The notes beneath the pieces are model-generated. The model was not told the origin of the DNA and ran no database searches. It saw only the letters and a program-made list of their open reading frames with translations. A stretch of 64,000 nt of DNA from contig CAVQRC010000026.1 of assembly GCA_963715045.1 (NCBI GenBank), positions 186,001 through 250,000 on the forward strand. Direction: 5' to 3'. This document shows positions 17,664 through 27,142 of the stretch, one piece after another (positions within the stretch are counted from its first letter, which is position 1; the number at the start of each line of letters is the position of its first letter). Source of the DNA: CAVQRC01 sp963715045 (lineage in GTDB: Bacteria > Planctomycetota > Planctomycetia > Pirellulales > Lacipirellulaceae). A program made the position numbers and the translations under genes.

Positions 17664-19967
17664 TCAAGGATAGGACGCAACGGGGGCCTCGATGGTGTTC
17701 AGCAGGTGACCGAGAATTCCCTGCGTCTCGCGGTCGGTAGCGGGCGTTGACTTCAAACGCTCGTATTGGCGGAGAATCTCTTCGCGCGCGAGAGCGAGCC
17801 CAAACTCCTGCACGCTCGTGCGAAAGGCGAGTGCCGCATTGCGCCGCGTCTCGGCCGGCGCGTCGCCGCGGCTGGCGAGCTCGACGAGGGCGATCTGACT
17901 GACGCGGGTGCCCCGCCGGGCCAGCGCAGCAACCGCCCCGGTCGCCAGCGTGTCTTCCGCGAGCGAGTCGACGATCAGCGGTTCCACGGCGGCGGCGATC
18001 GCCGCCGAGGGCGGTTCCGCGGCGTATTGGACGGCAGCCTGCTTGGCGCGGAGAGCCGCTTGCTGGCGCTGCTCCGGGGAGAGTCCCTCCGACGTGGCGA
18101 GTGCCTGCAGGTGGCTGACAAGGGCCCTCACATCGTCGCCGCCGGTGGCGACCACCGGCTCCGGGGTAGCCTGTTCCCCGCTGCCGGTCTCGGATGAGAA
18201 ACGCTCATTGAGGATCCGCTGCGCGAGCACCGGATCGGAAGGCCTGACGAATACCAACACCAGGCGATGCTCGGCGGCGATCCGCTCCGCGCGGCGAAGC
18301 TGCTCACCCCCGGCCAGAATCCCAATCGGGAGTCGAGCCGTCAGCGGATTGCTCCGTAACTCGTACAAGACTTCGCGAATCCCAAATGCACTGATTTGCA
18401 CGTCGACCAACACGAACTCGACGTCGGGAGATGCCGCCGCAGCCCGAACACAGGCGCGTCCCGTGAAAACGCCCTGTCCGTCGAAGCCCAGTTCGGCCAA
18501 CTGTCCCGAGAGAGTCAATGCCTTCTGAGGATTGGGCATCGCCACGATGACCTGCGATTCACCCGTGCTGCTTCCCAGGAACTTCATCATGTCCACGACG
18601 CGACTGGAACCTGCAAACGGTGCTTCCGGGGCCAGCTCCGCGATCGCCACGATGGCGGCGACCTGCAGAGGGCGATAGCCCGAACTTGCCGCTTGGATCA
18701 GCGGGCTCGGCTCGGGAGCCGATGTCGCCAGCAAGCTGGCGTTACCGAGACTGCCAAGCCTTTCGGCCAACGCGGTCGCCGCACGAAAGTACTCCCGTTT
18801 CAACGCCCAGGCCAAGGCCTGATTCAACGATTCGGGATCGACACCTTCGAATGCCTTTCCGCGAAGGGCCGAGGCGGCGTCCTCATCGGCGGCCGCGAGG
18901 ATGGCCGCAGCCTCCAACTGCGTTGCAATCGCCAAGGAGCCGTATCGTTGACGATTGTCGGGCGAAATTCTCACCAGTCGACGGGCAAGCCGTGCTGCAG
19001 CCACGACGCCGGCATCTCTGGCGGGCAAGCGGTAGGCCACGGGAATCGCCGCCTCTTCATTCCAGAGCCAGACTTCGACCAGGCCATCGCTGTCGGGACG
19101 TGTCGGAAGCGCTCCGGCCAGTTGTTCGTCGATGGCAGCGGTCAGGACGGCAGTCGCGTCGGATCGCGGCCCGATCCCTATCGCTGTCAGCGCTTCCTCT
19201 GCCGCCGCCGCGGTGGTCGGGTCAGTCGTAGCCGCCAGTGCAGCCAGGTAGGGAGCGGCGCGTTTCGGTTCGAGCTTCGCCGAGAGCGGGATGAGTTCGG
19301 CGATCAAGCGAGGCTGATGGGAATCGAAGGCGGCCAGCAAGGGACCGCGGGAAGACGGATCAAGGCGGATCAGTAGTTCCCGGAGTGCCTGTCGCTGCTG
19401 CTGGAAATGCGGCTGCCCGAGGGCGGCAACGACGGGAGGGGCGGCGGCGGGTCCGGCCTCGAGCAATTGAATCATGGCCGCCGTACGTTGAGCGATTGCC
19501 GGGTCGGCGAGCTCCTTAATGCTGTCGGCAATTCGTTGAGGGTCACGAACGCGACGCTCGACGGCGGCAGTAGCCGATTGCACCCATTCGCGGGCTGCAT
19601 CGCCCAATTGCGACGAGCGGGCGAGCCGCATCAGTTTGGCCGTGCCGACTTCGCGAGCCAGCTTGACCTGGTCGTCTTCGCTCAGATTCAGTGCAGTCAA
19701 TCGGGCGAAGAGTGTTGTGGCAGGTTCGACGGCGTTCAAGTCAAGCAGCAACAGCACGCCGTCGACAATCTGGGCCGGTGTTGTGCGTTCCTGCTCGAGC
19801 GCCAACTTTGCCAACTCGCTGGTCGTTGCCGTAGACGGCTGATCCTGGGCGGCGGCCTTTGCCAGAATGCTGATCAAGACCAGCCAAGTGGCAACCCGGG
19901 AGAGCCGCGCGAAACCGAACAACGCGTTCGAAGACGCAACAGAAGAAACGGATGAAGTGTCGGCCAT
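17664..19967 (-). CDS. Exported HEAT-like repeat protein with an embedded degenerate receiver domain
   Basis: 767 residues. The N-terminus has a signal-like helix (VATWLVLISILAKAAA) then Gln, so export is likely. Much of the rest is Ala/Leu-rich helical repeat of the HEAT/armadillo kind (QLLEAGPAAAPPVVAALGQ, TDPTTAAAAEEALTAIG). Residues about 468-585 instead resemble a CheY-like receiver: VIVAMPNPQKAL, then VEFVLVDVQIS with an Asp at the phosphoacceptor place, LPIGILAGGEQ, and FVRPSDP. The acidic pair at strand 1 is missing and the conserved Lys is Arg, so phosphorylation is doubtful. It heads a tight minus-strand run with the receiver-less sigma-54 activator. Function is unknown; a scaffold or sensor role is an inference. 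Confidence 0.7.
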   Translation of the reverse strand: MADTSSVSSVASSNALFGFARLSRVATWLVLISILAKAAAQDQPSTATTSELAKLALEQERTTPAQIVDGVLLLLDLNAVEPATTLFARLTALNLSEDDQVKLAREVGTAKLMRLARSSQLGDAAREWVQSATAAVERRVRDPQRIADSIKELADPAIAQRTAAMIQLLEAGPAAAPPVVAALGQPHFQQQRQALRELLIRLDPSSRGPLLAAFDSHQPRLIAELIPLSAKLEPKRAAPYLAALAATTDPTTAAAAEEALTAIGIGPRSDATAVLTAAIDEQLAGALPTRPDSDGLVEVWLWNEEAAIPVAYRLPARDAGVVAAARLARRLVRISPDNRQRYGSLAIATQLEAAAILAAADEDAASALRGKAFEGVDPESLNQALAWALKREYFRAATALAERLGSLGNASLLATSAPEPSPLIQAASSGYRPLQVAAIVAIAELAPEAPFAGSSRVVDMMKFLGSSTGESQVIVAMPNPQKALTLSGQLAELGFDGQGVFTGRACVRAAAASPDVEFVLVDVQISAFGIREVLYELRSNPLTARLPIGILAGGEQLRRAERIAAEHRLVLVFVRPSDPVLAQRILNERFSSETGSGEQATPEPVVATGGDDVRALVSHLQALATSEGLSPEQRQQAALRAKQAAVQYAAEPPSAAIAAAVEPLIVDSLAEDTLATGAVAALARRGTRVSQIALVELASRGDAPAETRRNAALAFRTSVQEFGLALAREEILRQYERLKSTPATDRETQGILGHLLNTIEAPVASYP

Positions 19968-20093
19968 AATCGATTTCCGGAGGTCAGTCTACGCGCGACA
20001 GCGTTTCAAGGAGGTTAGAAGCCGTTGCAAGATGTGTCTCTGCTACCTCATTTCCCATCCGTGGGAGGCCTCATGCCGGTTTTGAAATGTGCT

Positions 20094-21488
20094 CTAATCA
20101 TCGAACAGCTTAAGTTCCCAATTCTGCCATTGTTTCCGAACTTCGGCCGGCCCCGTCGATCCTGCGCTGGACATCGCTTTGACGGCATTCTCGGTACCCA
20201 GGATGTCGAGCGAGCGTTCATCGAGCGCCGCATCTGCAGCCTGGAGTTGCTTCACGCTCAATCCGCGAAGCGTTGTGCCCTGCTCGGTTGCCTTCGCGAC
20301 GAGCGACCCAATCGCATGGTGGGCCGTACGTTGGGGGACTCCGCGGGCGATCAAGTGTTCCATCAGCACGGTCGCGTCCAGGAACCCCTCTTCGATCCCC
20401 TTTGCGATGCGAGCTTGATTGAGCGTGGCGCCGGATACGATCTTGCCTGTCAATTTCAGACACGAAAGCACGGTGTCGGCGGCGTCGAAGACGCGCTCCT
20501 TGTCTTCCTGTAGATCACGGTTGTAGGCCAGCGGAAGGCCCTTGGTGAGGACGAGCAGACTCTGCAGGTCGCCGACCACGCGTGCTGTCTTGCCGCGTAT
20601 CAGTTCCAGCACGTCGGGGTTGATCTTCTGAGGCATGATCGACGACCCGGTGCAGTACGCCTGCGGAAGCGTCAAGAAACCGAATTCACTCGTATTCCAC
20701 AAAATCCACTCTTCCGCCCAGTTGCTCAAGTGAAGCGCCACAAGCGTCAAACAAAAGGTGAATTCCTGGGCAAAGTCGCGGTCGCTGGAGGCATCCAGGC
20801 TGTTCTCGACGAGCCCCTCGAATTCGAGTTCCCGCGCGACGGCCTGGCGATCGATCGGTAGCGAGGTCCCGGCCAGGGCGGCGGTGCCTAGCGGGAGCAG
20901 ATTGACTCGGCGGCGACAATCGGCGAGACGTTGGCGATCTCGTTCCAGCTTTTCGCAATAGGCCAACCATTGATGCGAGGCCAGCACCGGCTGGGCCCGC
21001 TGCATGTGGGTGTAGCCCGGCAGGATCACGTCGGCGTCGCTGCCAGGCCGCTCGGGGCGGCTATGAAACGCCCGCTGCACTTCCCGGAGGCTGGCCCGAG
21101 TGGCGTCGATTTGATCGCGAATCCAGAGACGAAAATCAGTCGACACCTGATCGTTGCGACTGCGGCCCGTGTGCAGTTTTCGTCCGACATCGCCGAGCCG
21201 TTCAATCAACCGAGCTTCGATGTTCATGTGGACGTCCTCCAGGGACGTCTCGAAGGGAAAGCTGCCGGCGTCGATTTCCCGGCCAATTTCCCCCAGGCCA
21301 GCGACAATCTGATTGCGTTCGCTGACGGAAAGCAATCCCATCTGAGCAAGCATCCGGGCATGAGCAATTGACCCTCGGATATCATACGAAGCCAAACGCT
21401 GGTCATAGCTGACACTCTCGGTGAATTGCTCGACAAGCGGATCCGTATCGGCTTGAAAGACGCCGCTTCGGGAGGGGGTCTTAGACAC
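20094..21488 (-). CDS. argH: Argininosuccinate lyase
   Basis: About 464 residues; cleaves argininosuccinate to arginine and fumarate, the last step of arginine synthesis. Fumarase/aspartase superfamily motifs: QFTESVSYDQRLASYDI, the catalytic loop GSSIMPQKINPD (about residue 280), HTGRSRNDQVSTDFRLW, and GYTHMQRAQPV. The start GTG at 21488 (VSKTPSRSG) is favoured because an AAGGG lies about nine bases upstream and the length fits the family; ATG at 21509 and GTG at 21539 are also in frame. An AT-rich dyad lies upstream at 21545-21564. No other arg genes are adjacent. Confidence 0.93.
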   Translation of the reverse strand: MSKTPSRSGVFQADTDPLVEQFTESVSYDQRLASYDIRGSIAHARMLAQMGLLSVSERNQIVAGLGEIGREIDAGSFPFETSLEDVHMNIEARLIERLGDVGRKLHTGRSRNDQVSTDFRLWIRDQIDATRASLREVQRAFHSRPERPGSDADVILPGYTHMQRAQPVLASHQWLAYCEKLERDRQRLADCRRRVNLLPLGTAALAGTSLPIDRQAVARELEFEGLVENSLDASSDRDFAQEFTFCLTLVALHLSNWAEEWILWNTSEFGFLTLPQAYCTGSSIMPQKINPDVLELIRGKTARVVGDLQSLLVLTKGLPLAYNRDLQEDKERVFDAADTVLSCLKLTGKIVSGATLNQARIAKGIEEGFLDATVLMEHLIARGVPQRTAHHAIGSLVAKATEQGTTLRGLSVKQLQAADAALDERSLDILGTENAVKAMSSAGSTGPAEVRKQWQNWELKLFDD

Positions 21489-21544
21489 AGCAGGGAGCCC
21501 TTGAAGCATCAAAGCTAAGCGATTCGTACCCCATGGCACGTAAA

Positions 21545-21564
21545 TTACAACTCATTAACTGTAA
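21545..21564. promoter_or_regulatory. AT-rich dyad upstream of argH
   Basis: TTACA and TGTAA arms separated by ten bases form a perfect dyad inside a 40-base AT-rich island (about 21538-21575) that stands out from the GC-rich surroundings. It sits just upstream of the possible argH starts, where an operator or promoter would be. It does not match the E. coli ARG box. The role is inferred. Confidence 0.25.
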
Positions 21565-21612
21565 ATAGGTTAGGTGGAATAGTCAAAGGCCCGCCAGCGG
21601 AGTGTAGGGTAG

Positions 21613-21634
21613 CGTGCCTGATTCTTGGGCACGC
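21613..21634 (-). terminator. Possible hairpin terminator
   Basis: GCGTGCC and GGCACGC form a seven-base-pair stem around an eight-base loop, eleven bases downstream of the stop of the small minus-strand frame at 21645-21779. No T-tract follows, so it may be only a transcript-end hairpin. Confidence 0.25.
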
Positions 21635-21644
21635 CTGGTGGCGT

Positions 21645-21779
21645 TTATTCGGGCCGCACGCCCTGGAAGTCGACGCGGCTGCCCTGCCGCTCGAATGTTC
21701 GCAGCCGCTGGGAGGCGGGCAGGTTGACGTATCCTTGCGGGCGATCGCGATCCTCAAGCTCGACAACTGCCGACCGCAA
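21645..21779 (-). CDS. Small ORF or C-terminal gene fragment
   Basis: The minus-strand frame from about 21785 to a TAA at 21645-21647 encodes a coding-like stretch: VELEDRDRPQGYVNLPA, then SQRLRTFERQGSRVDF and GVRPE. Third codon positions are mostly G or C, as in neighbouring genes. Stops in the same frame lie just upstream, so it is either a 44-residue protein from TTG at 21779 or the tail of a gene whose upstream part is frame-broken or lost. A hairpin follows it. I do not recognise the sequence. Confidence 0.3.
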   Translation of the reverse strand: MRSAVVELEDRDRPQGYVNLPASQRLRTFERQGSRVDFQGVRPE

Positions 21780-21936
21780 CCTGTGTCACTAGAAGATCTT
21801 TGCCGTATCTGGTTGCGTCGCCTTGTCGGGGTTCAACCCCGGGAGGTATGATCTCGGGTTCGCGATCGCGGCCGTTGCGAGTTGCGCAGCGGCCTTGATT
21901 CAGAATCACAGCAGAATTTGACGGGAGATCTTCAGT

Positions 21937-22068
21937 TTGGGCACGAAGAAGACTGGCAAAGGCCGCCGGAAGATTGGACGCAAGAAACGGCGGATGCGCA
22001 AAAATTCGCCACCGCAAGAAATAGCTGTGGGTTCTCGCATCCTGGGTTCTCTTAACCCTGCCCACTGA
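21937..22068 (+). CDS. Small Lys/Arg-rich basic protein, probably frame-broken near its end
   Basis: A TTG start at 21937 follows GGGAG (21923-21927). The peptide begins GTKKTGKGRRKIGRKKRRMR, where more than half the residues are Lys or Arg, like small ribosome-associated or RNA-binding proteins. As given, the frame runs on to TGA at 22066-22068 with an ordinary tail. If the run of five A at 22000-22004 were four, the end would instead read RMRKIRHRKK with TAG at 22022-22024, a 28-residue wholly basic protein. That version looks more natural and fits the many single-base errors in the window. The exact family is not certain. Confidence 0.5.
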   Translation: MGTKKTGKGRRKIGRKKRRMRKNSPPQEIAVGSRILGSLNPAH

Positions 22069-22135
22069 GCAACTCCCGAAGCCAATTCTGTTGTTCGGCC
22101 TCGCTGGCTCAGTCCTGCGCCCGCGGCAGGTGCCG

Positions 22136-23581
22136 TCAATCGGGCTGCCCCGTCGCCGGTCGCGACCTGGCCCAGATCAGGCCCAACAGCAGCAGGCTCA
22201 CCACGACCGCAGTCAAAGACGCTGCCATCACGCCGATCGAAACACGATCCAACAGCAGCGGCATCGCGAGCGTCACCAGTCCGCCTCCCACAAAGGGTGA
22301 GGACAACGGTGCGGCGATCGCGTAGTCTTCGGCCGCCCTCGTTTGCAACTTCTCGTCGACGATCCGCAGCAGGACCAGGCCCGTCGCCGTCGTGCCGGTA
22401 GACATCCCGTAGTTGATCAGCCCCAGTTCGAGCCAGTACGCCGAGGGCAGCAACCAGCGACCGATCACCAACAGACAAAGACCGGTCCATATCACTGCAG
22501 CTGCGACGAGAATCAGTAGCGGCGCGAGCGTCGCTGACACCGCCTGAAGGTTGAGCGAAGCAATTGCGGCGACTACCAGAAACTCCATCGCCGCGGACGT
22601 CAATCGGCGGAGCGATTCGGTGTCGAGCAGGTTAAGCAACTTCATGGCCTGCATCACCTTTCGCACGCACAGCCCGCCCATCAGGGTGTAGATGAACAAC
22701 GGAAAGTCGCCAATCCGGGCCAACAACGCCAGCGAGAACGCAGCTCGCGGTACACCCCGATCGACCAGCCACTCCCCCAGCGATCCGACCACAACGCTGA
22801 CCAGCGCCGAGAACTGGGTACCCAGCATGAACGCGGTTGCCAGCAGCAAAGCCTGAAATACCAAAGGGTCGAGGACTTCCGAATTGACCCTCGCCCAACC
22901 CAGGGGAACCGGATCGCGGCTGCGTTCCAGGCCGCCAATCCGTTGCAAAACCACTTCAGGGGAGTGCGTCCAGCCCCGCCGAACCGCGAGGTTGACGTAG
23001 CCGATGCCCGTGACGACGCTCAGTACCAGGCCCGCTGTAGCCATAAACTGACCCAGGTCGGCCGGTAAGCGGTTCGCCGTTGAAACTTTCTGTTCCAGGA
23101 TCTCACCCATCGCCGCCGCCGTACCGTGACCACCGGCGAAACCTGTTTCGATCAACACTCCGAACGTCGGCGGAACACCAAACAGGGGCGCCAAGACCAG
23201 CCAGGTAATCACCAGGCCGATCGCCGTCTGGCCCAGCGCAATGATCCAGACCATGAGTCCCTCCTGCCCGGCGCGGCGGAGGCTCGAACGCCAGCCTTGC
23301 GAGGGACTTTCCATCAATAGCCCTGCAAAGACGACCGCGATCAACCAGCCCGGCCAGGTCCGCAACTCCCCCACCACATCGGTGGTGAGCCATGTGAGCG
23401 GCTCCGCCCCGCCGCCATTGCCTCGACCATTGATGAACATCGCCGCCTGCACGATTCCCAAGCCTGCCAGTCCGCCTGCGATCGAGGCCGGGATGTAGCA
23501 CGTCTGAAGCAAACGCACCTTCGCCCGCAGGACGAATCCGATCAGCAGCAAACCAGAAGCAACCAGAATTGCCGTTTGCAT
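22136..23581 (-). CDS. Sodium/glutamate symporter-like permease (GltS/ESS family)
   Basis: About 481 residues from ATG at 23581 with GAGGG just upstream. Ten or more hydrophobic helices are visible (TAILVASGLLLIGFVLRA, GWLIAVVFAGLLME, LMVWIIALGQTAIGLVITWL, LMGGLCVRKVMQAM). The diagnostic GltS motif is present: ETGFAGGHGTAAAMGE in the N-terminal half, with the related NYGMSTGTTATGLVL loop in the second half, giving the inverted-repeat layout of these secondary carriers. It likely imports glutamate or a similar anion with sodium, though the substrate is not fixed by sequence. It is divergent from the acylase gene at 23662 with an 80-base shared promoter region. Confidence 0.85.
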   Translation of the reverse strand: MQTAILVASGLLLIGFVLRAKVRLLQTCYIPASIAGGLAGLGIVQAAMFINGRGNGGGAEPLTWLTTDVVGELRTWPGWLIAVVFAGLLMESPSQGWRSSLRRAGQEGLMVWIIALGQTAIGLVITWLVLAPLFGVPPTFGVLIETGFAGGHGTAAAMGEILEQKVSTANRLPADLGQFMATAGLVLSVVTGIGYVNLAVRRGWTHSPEVVLQRIGGLERSRDPVPLGWARVNSEVLDPLVFQALLLATAFMLGTQFSALVSVVVGSLGEWLVDRGVPRAAFSLALLARIGDFPLFIYTLMGGLCVRKVMQAMKLLNLLDTESLRRLTSAAMEFLVVAAIASLNLQAVSATLAPLLILVAAAVIWTGLCLLVIGRWLLPSAYWLELGLINYGMSTGTTATGLVLLRIVDEKLQTRAAEDYAIAAPLSSPFVGGGLVTLAMPLLLDRVSIGVMAASLTAVVVSLLLLGLIWARSRPATGQPD

Positions 23582-23661
23582 AAACCCTCGATTCGCTATG
23601 GATTCAACGGCATTCCGCACGGACGGAGACCTTTCCCGAGGACTTTTCCTACACTTGTGGC

Positions 23662-25880
23662 ATGGACACCATCAAGACTGAATCCGCTCGATATCCATTT
23701 GTTGCCCATCGAGATGAGGCTGGCGTACCCCACGTTCAGGCCGAGAACCTCCAGCAGGCGATCTACGCCCTGGGTTATCTGCACGGCACGGACCGGCCGA
23801 CGCAGGTGTATTTCTCGCTTGCGGTGGCAAGTGGTCGGGCGGCCGAGCGGATTGCAGCAACTCCCGAATTGGTCGAGATGGACCGATTCTTTCGCAGGGC
23901 AGCACTGTTTCGCGGGTTCCGCCGCGAAATCCTCCAGCTTCCGCCGCGGGTTCAATTGCTGCTGAGCCACTATTGCGATGGGCTCAACGATGCGTTGGTG
24001 GACGCGGGCCGGACGCTGCCGATGTGGATCACCGGATTTCGACCCCAGCCGTGGAGTCCCCAGTCCGTGTTGCTGATCGGAAACTTGCTCAGCTTCGCCG
24101 GGCTGGCGATCGGCCAACAGAACAATGAGCGGTTGCTCGTCGAATTGGTGCAGTTGGGCATTGAAGACCGGCGGATCCGCGAGTTGTTCGCGCCCATCTC
24201 GACGAGGTGGACCTGGAACTGCTCCGTGAAGTGAAAATCGAGCAACGACTCTCGGATGAGGCTCTGGAGCTGATCGCCGACTTGCCACGGCTTGCCGGGA
24301 GCAATGCGTGGGCCGTTTCGCCGGACCGCTCGGCGTCGGGATCGGCGTTGCTGGCAGCCGATCCTCATCTGGAGATTAATCGCCTGCCGGGCATCTGGTA
24401 TGAGGCGTCGCTGAGCTGGGGTGATGATCAGTATGCGTTTGGAGCAACGCTTCCCGGCGCTCCGTTGCTGGCCGTCGGCCGCACGAACCGTATCGCCTGG
24501 GGAGTGACCTACATGCACGGCGACACGAGTGACCACTTCATCGAAGACTGCCGCCGGGGCGGAAGCTGTGGGTGGCAGTATCGCCGGGGCGACAACTGGT
24601 TCGACTTCGCGCTGCGAGAAGAAGTGGTGCACCGCAAAGGGGGCGAACCGCTGGAGTTGAAGTTCTACGAGAATCCGCAGGGAACGTTACTCGGAGATCC
24701 TGCGGAGGGCGGTAGCGGCAAGTACCTGACGGCGAATTGGATCGGCGCTTCGTCAGGAGCCGGAGGAGCGATCGGGACATGGCTGCAGATGTTGACCGCC
24801 GGCTCGACCAAGGCGGCGATGGGCATCGCCCGGGAGTGTCCCCACCCCTCCCTGGTTTGGGTTTTCGCCGATCGCGACGGGCATATTGGCCGCCAGGCGA
24901 GCGGGCGATTTCCCCGCCGGGCTGAAATCCACAGCGGGTTGATTCCCGTTGCGGCTTGGGACGACCGCAACCACTGGCAAGGGGTTGTCGACTCGCGGGC
25001 GTTACCGGCCCAATACGATCCGCCCTGCGGTTATGTCGTCGCTGCCAACGAATGCATCAATCGCCCTCACGGTCCTCGATTCAACACCTTTCCTCTCCCG
25101 GACTATCGCAAGCGGAGGATTGAAGAACTGCTGGCGGGCTATCCGCAGGCGACGCTCCAACAGATGCAGGCGATTCAATACGACACTTGCAGTCTGCAGG
25201 CCCGGGATTTGCTGCCGTGCCTGCTCGAGCATCTCCCGGAGAGTCCCCTCAAGGAACGGCTCGCGGCGTGGGACTGCTGCTACGAAGCGGAAAGCCGCGA
25301 GGCGACTTTGTTTCAGAACTTGTACCGCCATGCTGTGCTGCAGATTTTTGGTCACGAACAGGGCATTGGCTGGAGGCGGATGTTCTACCTCTCAACCCGG
25401 ATCGGATTCTCAACCATGGTCCTGACGAGTGTCGATCGGATTCTCCGCCAGAAGGAATCATCTTGGTGGGAGTCGCGCGACAAGGGAAATCTGATTCGTC
25501 AGGCAGCTGTGGCGGCCGCCGCGGAAGCGAACCCGCCCTGGCGCGAGATCAACTCGTTTCATTTCACGAATCGCTTCGTGGACGTCGGACGCGTGGGCCG
25601 ATTGCTCGGCTTGAATACGTCGCGATACCCGCTCCGCGGCTGTCACGCGACGCCGTTTCAGGGACACCTGCTCACGACGGCCCGTCGCGAATCAACCTTT
25701 GCTCCCAGTTACCACTTTGTCACCGACCTCGGCCAGGATGAGGCCTGGACGAATCTGCCGGGTGGACCGAGCGAACGGCACCTCTCCAAGTGGTACAAGT
25801 CGGATGTCGACCGATGGCTGCGTGGGGAATACAAGCGTCTCTGCAATGCGACCGCGTCTGTGGAGGATCAGAACGCCTGA
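23662..25880 (+). CDS. Penicillin acylase family Ntn-hydrolase, interrupted by a frameshift
   Basis: The first frame starts with ATG at 23662 (MDTIKTESARYPF) and encodes the alpha-chain region: VPHVQAENLQQAIYALGYLH and GTDRPTQVYFSL. Near 24190 the frame breaks; the continuation AHLDEVDLELLREVKIE is in the next frame and runs to 25880. Joined length is about 739 residues, as for the family. The autocatalytic nucleophile Ser is in AGSNAWAV (the GSNAW motif, about 24298), followed by LAADPHLEINRLPGIWYE and GVTYMHGDTSDHF. These enzymes hydrolyse amides such as penicillins, acyl-homoserine lactones or peptides. No signal peptide is evident, unlike most periplasmic members. The substrate is unknown. 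Confidence 0.85.
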
Positions 25881-25920
25881 CGGCTGCCGCCCGAGCGGTC
25901 AGCGGCGGTCTCTGAGCAGG

Positions 25921-26781
25921 CTATCGGGCCGCGGACGCGGTTCTCGTCTGCTCCAACCACAGCACGGTCGGTTCAATCCAGCGGCGGATGGTTTCCAACT
26001 CATCCGCGTCCGCATGTGGAGTTCGCCGTGCGGGTTGCGAGGGGTCGAACTGCTCGCGAAATGCATCCCACACTTGTGCCGCCGGATCGAGTTCCGCGAA
26101 TTCCAGAATTTCTCCGAGCAGCGTTTCCGACATGTCTTCCAGACGGCATTCGAAATACCGCTGCGGGGGCAACGAGCGGCCAAACTGGCAGGTCGCTTCG
26201 ACGCACATTCGCCACTGCAGACTGCAGACCTCGAGTAATTCGAGATCTTTGAGCATTCCGTCGATGCCCGGGAGACGAGGGCCCCAGACGGGGCTCCCCA
26301 TGACCCCCCGGGGGGCGAACTTACGAAGCAGTTCCTTCGCGTAGTACGGTGCCCGCCGCAGGTTGATCTCTTTGATGCGGCCCAGCAGTTTCGCAGTCGG
26401 TACCGCATGGCGATGGTCTTCCCAGAATCGACGAATCGACAGCACGGATTGATAGCCGTCTCGGAGGATGTGCACGAACCGGGCATCGGGGAATACCTGG
26501 TCGACAAACGGCAGCCGCAGGGCGTTGCTCGGAGTCTTCTCGACGAGCCGCTGTCGACCGTTTGCCGCCACGTGCTGCTCGAAAGTGTTGCGGATGTGAC
26601 TGCGGACCTCTTCCCGCGCATCGGCCGCTGTCAACCAGTCCGACTTGTGATCGTTCCCGTACCGCCAGACCAGACGCGGTTCCTCCAGATAGGCGACCGC
26701 CGGGTGGTGCTTCAGCAAGTTCCCCAGCAGGGTGGTCCCCGACCGTGGACTACCCACGATGATGATGGGTTTACAGAGCAT
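25921..26781 (-). CDS. Sulfotransferase family protein
   Basis: 286 residues from ATG at 26781; a longer open extension upstream is Arg-rich and lacks family features. The 5'-phosphosulfate-binding loop is at the very N-terminus (IIIVGSPRSGTTLLGNLL), followed by EEPRLVWRYG, VEKTPSNALRLPF (the conserved Lys-Thr-Pro) and the 3'-phosphate motif DARFVHILRDGYQSVLS. These are the hallmarks of PAPS-dependent sulfotransferases acting on carbohydrates or peptides. Convergent with the acylase gene 40 bases away. The acceptor substrate is unknown. Sulfated surface polymers are plausible in this phylum, but that is inference. Confidence 0.85.
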   Translation of the reverse strand: MLCKPIIIVGSPRSGTTLLGNLLKHHPAVAYLEEPRLVWRYGNDHKSDWLTAADAREEVRSHIRNTFEQHVAANGRQRLVEKTPSNALRLPFVDQVFPDARFVHILRDGYQSVLSIRRFWEDHRHAVPTAKLLGRIKEINLRRAPYYAKELLRKFAPRGVMGSPVWGPRLPGIDGMLKDLELLEVCSLQWRMCVEATCQFGRSLPPQRYFECRLEDMSETLLGEILEFAELDPAAQVWDAFREQFDPSQPARRTPHADADELETIRRWIEPTVLWLEQTRTASAAR

Positions 26782-27142
26782 AGCTGACTCTAACCGAGGA
26801 TTCGCTGGCGAAATGCAAGTGACAGGCTGCCTTTTCGCAAGCATAGCCGTCGACGCAGCGGGTAATTCATGAACTAAAGTTACGTCACACGGTTTTTCAT
26901 GTCGACTCACGCGGTCGGGGTCCCAGCGAGCCCGTTGGCGTCCCTTATTTGCCGCATGGCGCAATGCAGAAAACTGGCTCTTTTCGCGAAAAAACCAATT
27001 TTGTCGTCATGATGATTGACCCCGCCTGAGGGGCCAATAGAATCTCTCCTAACCCTGCAGGGTTCGTTGTCTTGCGCAATCCTCAAAGCTTACCGTTTAT
27101 CTTTATTGCGCGATGTTCGATTTTGTTACAGGAGTGGTATCG
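26782..27142. promoter_or_regulatory. Regulatory region upstream of the YTV protein gene
   Basis: This 361-base divergent spacer contains two perfect palindromes: TTTTCGCGAAAA at 26981-26992 and AACCCTGCAGGGTT at 27051-27064. A short CCCC/GGGG hairpin lies near 27020-27033. Both palindromes lie 80-165 bases upstream of the YTV gene start and could be operator sites. The ribosome site AGGAG (27130-27134) sets the YTV start. No ORF of note. Confidence 0.35.

Noticed and set aside
21827..21841. CGGGG-TTCAA-CCCCG hairpin, possible tRNA T-arm or terminator
   Set aside because: The loop is five bases, not seven, no other tRNA arms are present, and no T-tract follows.
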